Source of the DNA: Solanum dulcamara
Taxonomy: Eukaryota > Streptophyta > Magnoliopsida > Solanales > Solanaceae
NCBI RefSeq assembly: GCF_947179165.1
Contig: NC_077247.1
Location: forward strand, 44,622,935-44,686,934
Direction: 5' to 3'
Length of the DNA stretch: 64,000 bases
In this document: positions 37,639-47,928 of the stretch, in pieces
Numbering within the stretch: the stretch's first letter is position 1
How the letters are laid out: each line of letters starts with the position of its first letter
Notes under the pieces: generated by a model
The model's input: only the letters and a program-made list of their open reading frames with translations
Told to the model about the DNA's origin: nothing
Databases searched by the model: none
Made by a program: the position numbers and the translations under genes

Positions 37639-40600
37639 TTAAGGCTTGAATGCAGAAAAGGCGACGACAGAGTTGTGACCACCAAAACCAAAGGAATTTG
37701 AGATTGCTGCAGATGAAAGAAATTGATGTTATTAAAGGTCTATCCCTTTACACAAATGATTTTGCTAAACTTCGAGCATTTATTTGTAGTTGGAAGTTTT
37801 TTAATTATTCATGAGAGTGTTTATTTGTGAAAATATAGTATGGTGCAACAATTTAAAGTGTATCTTACCAACATTCACTTCATGCTGCTGTTTTTTGTTT
37901 GGAACAGTATCAAACTCCACTGAAGGCTCAGGATTCTGCAATATTCGTTACAATCAGAGATTTGCAAATGAAGAATGAACATAACTATCAACATTTGATA
38001 TGCAAGTTTGAAAATATGGAACTCACGAATTGGTTAATTGAAGGATGCACCCAGCCGGTTGTAATAGCTTTAATTGTTGCGATAGCTTCCAGACCACCAG
38101 CAGCACCGAGGCAATGCCCTATCATAGACTGTAACAATATGGGAAAAAACTTGAAAGATGAACATACTGCCAAATACACTGATAAATTCGAATAAATGAA
38201 GAGATGCATTACAATGTAGACAGAATTACCTTGGTTGCATTCATTTTGATTCCTGAGGTGTTCTTGAAAACCTTCTTAACAGCATTTATCTCGGCTAGAT
38301 CACCAACAATGGTGGAAGTTGCATGAGCATTAATGTAGTTGACCTAAAAAGAAAAAAGAGAAGATCAATTCAGTAATCAAACTCAACTTTAACTTTAAGC
38401 AAAATCTACCCATCACATTCTGTACCCTCACCAAAGAATATAGCACATGATCAAAAGCTGAATGTTTCGAGTACCCACTTAAACTAGTTCTAAAGTTCTG
38501 GATGATCAAAACAAAGAGACGATTTCACTTTCAGCTGTTTCTTCATCAACGATAACAACAACAAAGAAGGTCAATCCAAACTAGCGGCTTCCGGCCATAT
38601 GAATTCTCAATATGCCGTTCTGCTTGAACATCTTAAATAGGATTACTGAAAGGACAATTCTACGGGTCTATCGAAATGTGAATGTCTGACTCTATAAATT
38701 CATCAACAGAATGGTTGGAGAAAAGTGAAGAAGGTTGTATATCTACCTTAAATCTCTCCATTCCTTTTAATGCCAGTTCTAATAGTTCCATCGAAAGATG
38801 GTAAAGAATAAACAAGGAAGTGTGGGACAGGAAAGTCTGGATTTTCTTAGAGCAAAATGAGGGCAACAGAGTTCACCCTTTGCAGATAGCATGCTGATTC
38901 TAAACAATTGCTGCATGTTAGAGCATTTTCTAGCGGTTTGAGCAAAGTCAGTGTCATGACTAAGGATCAACAGATAAAATGTAGGTTCAGTAGTGGGAAA
39001 AGCTGAGAACAAGGTGGGTTGGCCCACAATGTTAGCACGTAGCATCAGTGATTGCCTTGCCTGCCACTTGTAAAGATAGAGCATACCGAAACCAGGCAGT
39101 TCAAAGATCCAAGAGAGATTAGTGGGGTGGATATATATCTGGAGGCAAACTTTCACCTTGTTGTGTGGAAAGAAATAACACGGTGAGGTAAGAAGAAGGT
39201 TGGTATTGCTAAAATTAGATCGTAGAAGAAGACATTAAAGCTCGAGAGAGAAAAGCTTCAGAGAGAAAGATCTCATTTCATTTCTGGAAAAGGAATGATC
39301 GTCTACTGTATTATATACAAAGTAAAAATATCTAACTAACCAATAGTCTAACTGATTAGCCGACTTAACCTGCTAATAAGCTAAGCTACAGCACCTTCTA
39401 GAATTGAATTACATAATTAGCTAGTTGTACAACTTCTAACAGGTCTGAGGAATGCTAAAGTTTCCGACAGCTCTACTTATGGATTGGTTGTTGTCTTGTA
39501 GATATACAGAAAAATGGAGGTGGATTCGAAAAGAAAAATGATTAGGCATAAATTATAAGAAGCAGCTAGGGGGAACGGTAAAAGATTCACTGGGCCTTTT
39601 GGAGCACCTTCATAGAGGGAGATTAGTATCTAGGACGAATTCTCCAAGCACTTTAGGTACATTGTGGTTAATGGTGAAAGAATCCATTTTTTCCTGATCG
39701 CGAACATAAGCTTTGACGATTAAAATTGAATAGTCACCTTTCCTTTACTCTCAATAAGGGATTTCTTTATATAGTAAAGAGGGAAGGAAGTCTTGGAATC
39801 TGGAATTTAGAATAAACCACATATGAGAGGTAGCATTTTTTCTCAAAGAGACAACAGGACATGAATAAGAGAGTCTATGGGCATAAATCGACATGGAATA
39901 GACTATGATGCCACAAGTACTTTTTTTTTAATTATTAAAGAATGAAGATTCACTTGTCGCACAAGATCCCCCATTCAGCCTAAAACAAACACACACAAAA
40001 TGTCCTACAACAACGCCCATGTATCATGATAAGAAATTTCTTTCATGTCAATAGGTTACAATCTCCACTGTAACCTTTCCCCAACAACAGAAGAATTCTG
40101 AGTAGCAAAAGTATGAGAAATGACGGATCTTTTGGTAGCCCCATGATAACCATTTGATAAGTTTCCAAACTTTTAATGGAAAACATCTAGAGCAATTGCT
40201 CTTTCCAGCATTTATTTTACCCCTCTTTGACTATTGAGTAGGCAATGATAGTATAAACTCAACTGATTGGAGAGAGAAGCAAATACCTCTTCTGGTGACA
40301 CTCCAGCATCTTCAAGGCTGCTAAGAATACATGAAGAAACACCAAGACCATCGGCTCGGGGGTCAGTCATGTGATAAGCATCACAATTAACTGCACCACC
40401 CAAATACTCTGCAATTATTGGCGCTCCCCGTTTCATTGCATGCTCCAAACTTTCCATCACCTGCCAAGCATGTCATTCAGTTTTCATAATAATTTTCCAA
40501 ATGGTAAGTAGATTGCTCTAAACTACACTGGACCACACATAACTTGCTCAAAGTAGCTTAGATGCACTTCCTATGACCAAAATATAATAATCACTTTAAG

Positions 40601-42013
40601 GAAGCTCACCAAGACTCCAGCCCCCTCGCCCATAACAAATCCATCTCTTTCTTTGTCCCATGGCCTGGAAGCAGTTTGTGGATCATCATTCCTTTGAGAC
40701 AAAGCTCTGCATGCCACAAAACCTCCTAAACCAATAGGTATTATGGCAGCTTCAGTTCCACCAGCAAGCATCAAATCAGCTTCACCTCTGCGGATGTGAT
40801 TTGCGGCAGCATAAAAACAATAATTGGAGGTAGCACAAGCTGTTGAGATTGAGTAGTTTGGTCCCATAAAACCAAGATCAATACCAAGCAAAGCAGAACC
40901 CATGTTTGTTATAGCATATGGTATAAAAAATGGAGTAATTTTCCTGTGACCCTTTTCGATTAGGTTTTGGACGCCATCTGAGAAAACCGTAAGACCACCC
41001 ATTCCTGTTCCTACAAGAACACCTGCTCGCTCCTTATCAATCTGCAGGAAGAAAATAAATTAATAACCTAGAGTCATGTACTGCAGAAAAGAAACAAATC
41101 TAGAAAAAAAATGAAGGCTGAACAAGTAGCTATGCTAAATATTCACATCCATGCTTTTCAAATGCACTATGACAAATCTAGTTTTGATTGTTTCTGGTAT
41201 CTTAAAATGCACTGGCAAGACTCAGACTTTTACACAGTTATGGTCTCTAAGACAGTCATTAAAGCCCAATTCCAGTATTTTGGTGACAATAGGAATGAAA
41301 TACAAGCAATAAATGCAATATAACCCAGCTAAAAAAATTACCAAAATAACAAAACATGTAATTTGTAAGCCAAAATAAACACAATCATCCAGCAATTTTC
41401 TCCAAATTCTCCACATCTCCAAATAAAATAAAATAAATGAACAAAACAACACGAGCCAAAAGCACATCATGCAAATTCATCATACCAACAAAAAGAAAAA
41501 CAGAAAATCTCGACAGATTTTACCAAATCCAAATAGCAAAAGAATGAAAAAAAGCTGAACCTTTTCTAATCTATCACCACCAAGATCTGCATTTTCCAAA
41601 GCTTTCTTGCCAGCAACAATGGCATACCTTAGACAATCATCAAGCCTCCTATCATTCTTTCCATCAATATACCCTTCAGATTTAAACCCACGAATTTGTC
41701 CCCCAAATCTCGTAGGAAACTTAGAAGCATCAAAACGATCAATAAGCGAAATCCCACTTTCACCAGCCAAAAGTCTGTCATAGTAAGTATCGACATCATT
41801 CCCAAACACAGAAACAAGACCCGTCCCAGTTATAACAACCCTTTTCTTAGGGTCTTTCTCTCTTTTGGGAGCAGAAACAGTGGATGCAGAAGCTGATATA
41901 ATAAAGGGCACTCTTTTAGCACCCAATGGCCTCACATTGGTGAATTGGGGGATATTTTTTCGAAGAGGGTCGAGTGGAGATGGACGAAATGATAGAGATT
42001 GGATTGCTTCCAT
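37639..42013 (-). CDS. KAS1: 3-oxoacyl-[ACP] synthase I, chloroplastic (KASI)
   Basis: Seven exons: 42013-41561, 41041-40610, 40460-40287, 38343-38230, 38128-38027, 37935-37869 and 37706-37639, joining to 469 residues. KASI condenses malonyl-ACP with C4-C14 acyl-ACP in the plastid stroma, the main elongation steps to C16. Residues 1 to ~46 are Ser/Arg/Pro-rich transit peptide; the condensing-enzyme domain starts at KKRVVITGTGLVSVFG. The catalytic triad is present: Cys220 in STACATSNYC, His360 in NAHATST and His396 in SMIGHCLGAAGG; Lys391 precedes the last. The C terminus SNSFGFGGHNSVVAFSAF is typical. No break seen. Intron 3 is 1.9 kb and holds a solo LTR. KASI is favoured over KASII by overall length and the TRFGGQIRGF/KNDRRLDD blocks. 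Confidence 0.95.
39207..39441 (-). mobile_element. Solo LTR in KASI intron 3
   Basis: On the minus strand a 235-bp unit begins TGTTAGAAGTTG and ends TTTTAGCA, the TG...CA form of an LTR. It holds a TATA-like GTATATAATACAGT followed by CTCTCTGAAGC and CTCTCTCGAG tracts, typical of a copia LTR promoter. It is flanked by GGTAT (39202-39206) and GGTCT (39442-39446), a 5-bp target duplication with one mismatch. No internal element sequence remains, as after recombination between two LTRs. It reads in the same direction as KASI. Confidence 0.75.
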
Positions 42014-42111
42014 TGTTATCTGAGATGGGTTTTGCGATTAGAGGTGGCGGAGCAAGAAGAAGAACAAGAGAAGCTTTTCGATGTGAACGATGTGATTATA
42101 TTACTATTTAG

Positions 42112-42140
42112 AGAGAGAGAGAGGGGGGGGGGGGGGGGGG
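42112..42140. repeat. (GA)n next to an 18-base G run
   Basis: A GAGAGA tract passes directly into 18 consecutive G at 42123-42140, about 110-127 bp upstream of the KASI ATG (C run on the coding strand). It falls in the likely 5' UTR or core promoter. The exact length is unreliable in most sequencing methods. Confidence 0.9.
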
Positions 42141-42358
42141 AATGTGTTCTGTGCTTCAACAACGAGAGAGAGACCAAGTCACAACCAAAATGTGTGTAAC
42201 TACTTAAATAAAGTCTTACGTTCGGTTCTCATATCGAATAGGGTCTTGTAGCGCTATTAAGAATGTTTTTTATATTCAAGCTTCAAATTAGAACCTTTGA
42301 CTTAGAAGTAGTTTCTATCCATTGTACTACATTTTTTGGTGGCAAGTTTTATGTGTTA

Positions 42359-42739
42359 GAGCCCGTTTGGATGGGCTTAAAAAAAATAACTTTTATGTAT
42401 GAAGTTATTATTGAATTTTGAAGTGCTGAAAGTTATTTTTATAAATAAGCAGTTGAGTGTTTGGATAAAAGTGCTTATGATGTGAATTTTAGGATTAAAA
42501 GAATAAAAAAAGGTAGTTTGGGAATTTAGTTAAAATATAAGGGATATAAAAGTAATTTCCATGGTCAAAGAAAATGACTTTAAACACTTTGGAAAAAAAA
42601 GTTAGGAATCCTAACTTTTCATTTTTTACTGACTTTAAGAACTTTATGGCTTAAAGTCAGCATTAGACAAACACGTCCAAAAGCTAAAAAGGGGCTTTAA
42701 GTTGGTTTTGACCAACTTAAAGCCAATCCAAACGGGCTC
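42359..42739. mobile_element. Complete PIF/Harbinger-type MITE
   Basis: 381 bp with inverted ends GAGCCCGTTTGGATGGGCTT and AGCCAATCCAAACGGGCTC, flanked on both sides by TTA (42356-42358 and 42740-42742), the 3-bp duplication of PIF/Harbinger elements. Subterminal text (AAAGTCAG, TTTAAGTTGG) is also partly inverted. No coding capacity. It lies ~350 bp upstream of KASI. Confidence 0.88.
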
Positions 42740-43001
42740 TTACTCATAACCAGGAACTTCTGATGTGATTAAAAATCCATTCAAATCAAAAATTAAATTA
42801 AATTGTTATTTTTTGGATTCGATTTTAAAATTTTAAGAGTAAATATTATTTAATTTAGTTTTAATTTTAATTAAAAAATTCAAAAATATATAAATTGAAC
42901 CAGCAAATTACAATACTCTTTTTTTTGGTCAATTTTTTTTTTCGACTTATAATTTTTCTATTAATTCTGAAGTGAAGCATGTCTGATTTAGATTTTAAGT
43001 A

Positions 43002-43255
43002 CTCCCTCCGTTCTTATTTACTTGGCAAATATTTCTTAATTTGATTTCTCTTTTTACTTGTCAATTTTGACAAATCAAGAAAAGACAATTTTTTTTTATT
43101 ATACCCTTAATTTATTAACATTAAGTTAATGTCTTTGAAAAAATGTAGAGAGTAAATATGTTCAAAATCTTATCAATTAATATGGGTAAAATAGTAAATT
43201 TGCTATATCAATCATTATTTTTTTAATAGGCGTGCCAACTCAAAATTTGACAATT
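43002..43255. mobile_element. Stowaway-like MITE, right end worn
   Basis: Begins TA then CTCCCTCCGTTCTTATTTAC, followed by TTGTCAATTTTGACAAATCAAG. Towards the right GTGCCAACTCAAAATTTGACA is the weakly preserved inverted counterpart, but the terminal CGGAGGGAG is gone. The junction runs into the tRNA relic at 43268. Confidence 0.7.
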
Positions 43256-43267
43256 AAAAACTTTTTT

Positions 43268-43326
43268 AGGTCTTGCTCTACTAAAGTAGTCGGTCAATGC
43301 TACGCCTTAAACCACTCGGCCATCGA
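43268..43326 (-). pseudogene. tRNA 5'-half relic (Ser/Leu type)
   Basis: On the minus strand it reads CGATGGCCGAGTGGTTTAAG, the D-arm and internal A box of class II tRNAs (A box TGGCCGAGTGG, exact consensus), then GCGTAGCATTGACCG and a short anticodon-like region. No B box (GGTTCGAxTCC) or 3' half follows, so it cannot be a functional tRNA. It could be a tRNA fragment or the head of a tRNA-derived SINE. Confidence 0.6.
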
Positions 43327-43937
43327 AATGGAGTGAGTAGATTTGATTTATGTGTATCAGTAGTTATTCTAAAAAAAATTTGAACAAGCATAAGTTTCAT
43401 TTGTAGTTTCTTTTGGGTTCTAATTTATATGTAGCTTTTTAAAGTAAGTGAAATTTCCATGAAATTTACGAACTAATTACACTTTTTTTCTTTAATAAGG
43501 ATTAGTCAATTTCTCTTGTGCAACAGAAAAGATAAAGTTTCAGGAATCTTTAATTTTATAGTATTTTAGCTTACACAAAATTATCATATACTCAATGCAT
43601 TCACAATAGAAACCTTAAGACACTAAATAATTAAATATATTTAACTTGTTATGAGTATGTTTTAACGAAATGATGTTACATTTGCCTCATAAAAAACTTA
43701 TCACTTTATTTGTTTGTTTAATGTCAAGAAATAATTATAGAAAAAGGAATAAAAGAATCTGTATTTATGTATGATTAAACATTGAACAACATAACCAAAA
43801 CTAGTAACAACCAAATTGATACTAGTTTTGTAACGCAATTAACTTAACGTATAAATTATAGTGCTTTCAAATTGTACTAGTTAACCAAAATTACTATCAC
43901 CTTTTATCACGAATATAGTGTTGTTACTATTAATATA
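43327..43937. other. Intergenic, no gene seen
   Basis: AT-rich DNA between the tRNA relic and the large foldback element. No reading frame or repeat recognised. Confidence 0.5.
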
Positions 43938-45083
43938 AGGAAAATTGGCTAAGAATATTACTAAACTATTGAAAATGACTCAAAAATACTCTTTTTCTAT
44001 TTTTTGATCTAAAAATACCCCATCTTTGTTTTGGGTTCAAAGATACCCTCCTTACATTTTTTGGTCTAAAATTACTCTCAAACCAAATTTAATTTAATTT
44101 AACTCTTTTACTAATTAGTTATTTTTTTATTTGTTCTAAAAGATAATTTTTTATTTATTCAAATTCCTAATATTAGCTCATCTCAATATATTTAAGTATA
44201 ACGTAATATAAAATTTAAAAAGTATTGTGTAAAAATGAAGAATAAAATTCTTAAAATTCTTACTCATATTATTAAAATAACACAATAGAATTTTATAAAT
44301 AAACAAAAGCGAAAAAAAAAAGACAAGACAAGACACTATTTTCTTATCTCCAAAAAACAAAATTTCATGAAAAAGGGGTAGTACACTTAAAAGGCAAACC
44401 TCTGGTGCCTTGTAAGTCGTAACCAATGTAAAACGACATTTTGTTTTTTTGTTTAACCCAACTTTGAATGTAAACATCTTTCGTCTTAAAAATCTCAAAT
44501 TAAATATTTACCTCTCTTTCCCTCTCTCAAATCAATTCAAATGTTAAACTCAAAACGATTTCAAAAATAACCAGTTTGCTAAATTGAGTTTGGAGAGGGG
44601 GGAATCAAATTGCAGGAGAAAATAAATTTTCAACAAATAATAGCTACTGAAAGATGTGGAAAAGTTGAAGAAAAATCAGTATTGAAAACTTACAATTTTA
44701 AAAGTTAAATTTTATAGAATTTTATTGCGTTATAAGAATAAGATTTTATTCTTCATTTTTACATAATAAATTTTTTATTTTATTTTATGTTTGACTTAAA
44801 CATATTGGGATGAACTAATATTAAGAATTTGAATAAATAAAAAATTATCTTTTAGAATAAATAAAAAATTAACTAATTAGTAAAAAGAATTTAATTTAAT
44901 TTAATTTAATTTAAGAGTAATTTTAGACCAAAAGATGGAAGGAGGGTATCTTTAAACCAAAAACAAAAGTGGGGTATTTTTAGATCGAAAGGTGGAAGAG
45001 GGGGTATTTTGAGTCATTTTTAATAAGTTAAAGATATTCTTGGATCGAAAGATGAAAGAAGGGTATTTTCGATCCATTTTCCT
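43938..45083. mobile_element. 1.15-kb foldback element, Mutator-like
   Basis: Inverted arms of roughly 350 bp each (43938-44295 and 44700-45083) pair by eye over blocks such as GGAAAATxG, AAAATACCC, GGTATCTTTxAAxCC, TAATTTAATTTAA and AACTAATTAGTxAxxxxA. The flanks are TAATATA on each side (43931-43937 and 45084-45090), a 7-bp duplication, short of the 9 bp usual for Mutator elements. The ~400-bp centre has no transposase and contains a CTCTCTTTCCCTCTCTC tract. The ends resemble the MITEs at 27645 and 28249. A transcript across it would make a long double-stranded hairpin, a likely small-RNA source. Confidence 0.82.
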
Positions 45084-45090
45084 TAATATA

Positions 45091-47040
45091 ATGTGCAATA
45101 TTTTTCTTTAGGGGGAGGAAATAAATTGTGCGTACAAAAACCATTGCAGCCATGTGGATTTGCATATCCACTTTGCAATAAAATTTATGTCATTACAGCG
45201 AAGTTTATCAAAAGTTACAAGGCATTAATTGATACATTTAATTACTAGCCTGTGACTTTTTATACTCATTTAAAGAAAAAAACATTTTCTAATTAAATAA
45301 CTCTAGTTGATCAAAATATGTGTTTTAAATACCTCTTGCATCATAATTTTTCACATTGCACAAAATTAAATTACATGTCATCAAATGAAATCACAACACG
45401 TTATTGTTATTTTTAGTAGCCTAAAAATAAAATGAATCCTTGAAATAACATCTTTTTAACTTAGCCAAAATATAAACATCCATACGTCAAGTCATCACAT
45501 AAAATCATAATACATCATTCTCATTTTTGTTAAACCTAAAATCAAAACAAATCCTTGAAAAGTTGCCCATCAGATGAGTATAATTATATGGTATACAGAG
45601 GCATATCTCCAAAACTACAAGTTGTGCACTCCTTATTTGTACATATTTAATCAATACATTGAAGTAGTGCTCACTTGTTCATGGTTTCACCTATACAAAT
45701 TTAAGAACTCAATTAGAAAATTAACAGTGCTATACATGGAAGGAGGAGAGGATGGGTGATGTGAACCCACACCCTCCATGTACATACACCCCTGTGTTTA
45801 TAACATCTAGTATATTAGGAAGATGAATATAATCAAGTTATAAAATTGAATATTCATTATTATAAGTCTCTGAATAATGAAAAAATTATTTTTTAAATCA
45901 CTGAATATTTCTATTTTTCATTATGCATAATGCTTTTCTATCAATACATTTCTACATCCCACGACTTCAACAAATCGCTATTGTTGTTGTCGCCTCTTCT
46001 TGACACTCCTTCATTCCAAAATTACCCTAAAACCCCAAAAGAATGTCTCTCAAGCTTCATTTTTCATCACCTTTTTTGTCCTCTTTTTCTCTCTACTCTT
46101 TTTCACCAACGCAACTTATTTATATCTCCCAACCCAATATTTCCATAACACTCTTGCATCACCATTTTTTCTCCAAATTTTATTTTCAAATTAAATGAAA
46201 AATGGTAAAGAAAAAAATATTAAAAAATTACAATTATTACTAGAAAGCAAAACAAGTAGGTTAAGATTATACGTGTAAATTGAACAAAAAGTTTCTCAAT
46301 CTCTTTCTTCTTTCTTCTTCTTTCAATTTTTTTAGATTCCGCAATAGTAAACAAAGCGGTAATAATACCTTTCGTCTCTTCATTTTTACTTGTTTTTTCT
46401 TCTAATTTTTTATATTAAAAATAAAAGATATTACTATATTTAGGCATGTAAATAAGTGTGATAGGCATGCATACACTTTGGCCAGTTCAACTAAACTAAC
46501 CCCCACATAGGCATAGTCAAATGTCTTAAGATTTTAAGAGACAAGTTGAAGATATTGGTGCACCAAAATTTAGGTGCTCCTCATTGAAATGCCATTACTA
46601 CATAATAAAGGCTGAAATGGATAGCAAACCTAACTTTCTCATTTCTGTCTAGATGTCTCATACTAAAATGTTATAGATATGATAGAACCAATATTCAGAT
46701 AGAATGATTTGGTTATTCAAGGCAACAGTCAATGGGTTGAATTACATGCATTTTGATAAATAAAAGAACCTTACTTTTGTTTCAATTAACATGTTGATGA
46801 AACATATTAAGTATAGATGATTAAAATAAGTATACATGAAACTCAAAAACTTTACCAACATATTAATGGTACAACATTAATATAAAATTTAAGGTAATCT
46901 ATTTTGTTTAATCCAATCAAATTCTATTGCTGATATGATGATCCAGCTAGGGGTTGTCACAAACATATTGAGTGAGGCAAAAAGCAGTTAAAGCTACCAA
47001 TACACCTAACTGCCTTATCTAACTCTTTGACTAATTCATA
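45091..47040. other. Intergenic, no gene seen
   Basis: About 1.9 kb of AT-rich DNA. Short open frames such as 45930-46148 lack homology, show no splice-consistent extension and have Ser/Phe/Leu-rich composition expected of pyrimidine-rich DNA. A small inverted repeat (TACATGGAAGG / CCCTCCATGTA) lies near 45733-45783. Confidence 0.5.
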
Positions 47041-47245
47041 TTTCCCGTTTCATTTTACTTGTCATGTTTTGTTTTGCATAAAACATTAACTAGACGATAA
47101 TTTGACTCATTTATTACTCCTCTCCATATTTATGAAGACGATGGAAACAAAAAACTAATTATGTCTTGGTTTTCTAAAATGATAGTAAGTAATATGGATC
47201 ATCTATTTTTAAGTAAGGACGACAAGTAAAGTGAAACGGAGGAAG
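47041..47245. mobile_element. Stowaway-like MITE
   Basis: Left end TTTCCCGTTTCATTTTAC, preceded by TA, pairs with right end GTAAAGTGAAACGGAGGAAG, followed by TA. Length 205 bp, no coding capacity. Confidence 0.8.
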
Positions 47246-47928
47246 TATAAGTTGAATATTCTTGAACTCAAGTGCTTCACCTTGGAGGAAACATAAAATT
47301 AGTGTGCTAGTAATCACAATATTCGAGCTTAATTATATTACATCCTTTTTACCTCAAATATTATGGTGAAACGTAATTGATTTGAAGTTTTGAACGCTGA
47401 CAATTTGAATAAATAATACCACTAATATTAATATAACATAGATAGAACACTACAAGCAGAGGCAGAGCTAGAGGGATAAAATATAGTGGTCAAATTTATT
47501 TTATGTTAATATATATTGTAGTAGTAGATATTAAAATCTCTTTGTGAAATTTTAGCATCGACTAGCAACTACATATTGATAGCATATAAACCCTTTCAGA
47601 AAATTTTCTAACCAAAGACCCATCTGTTTTCTGTCATATATACCTAATCAAAACCAATTCAGCAAACTTTTTATAGTCGATAAAGTCTTAAGAGAGTTTA
47701 TCTAATTAAAGTTGTTTAATTGGTTGGCTTTTAGATTCATATTCTTTCATTTGTGTGTTTGGGAACAAAATGATATTGTAGTTTACTCATTTATGATTAA
47801 ATTAACTAATGTAAAATGATACTGAGAGGACAAAATAGAAAAACTAAAGCTAGAAAATCTTTATTAATTTCATAATAATTTCTAACTGCTTCAGGTTTTG
47901 ACCTACTAGTCTACTACATTAGATTGGA
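47246..47928. other. Intergenic, 3' side of the ycf23-like gene
   Basis: AT-rich; should contain the ycf23-like gene's 3' UTR at its right end. A fragment near 47458 (CAGAGGCAGAGCTAGAGGG) resembles the left end of the GTGGCGGAGC repeat at 11096. No gene seen. Confidence 0.45.

Noticed and set aside
45930..46194. Overlapping 72- and 64-codon plus frames
   Set aside because: Ser/Phe/Leu-rich translation of pyrimidine-rich DNA, two frames equally open, no homology, no splice signals extending them.
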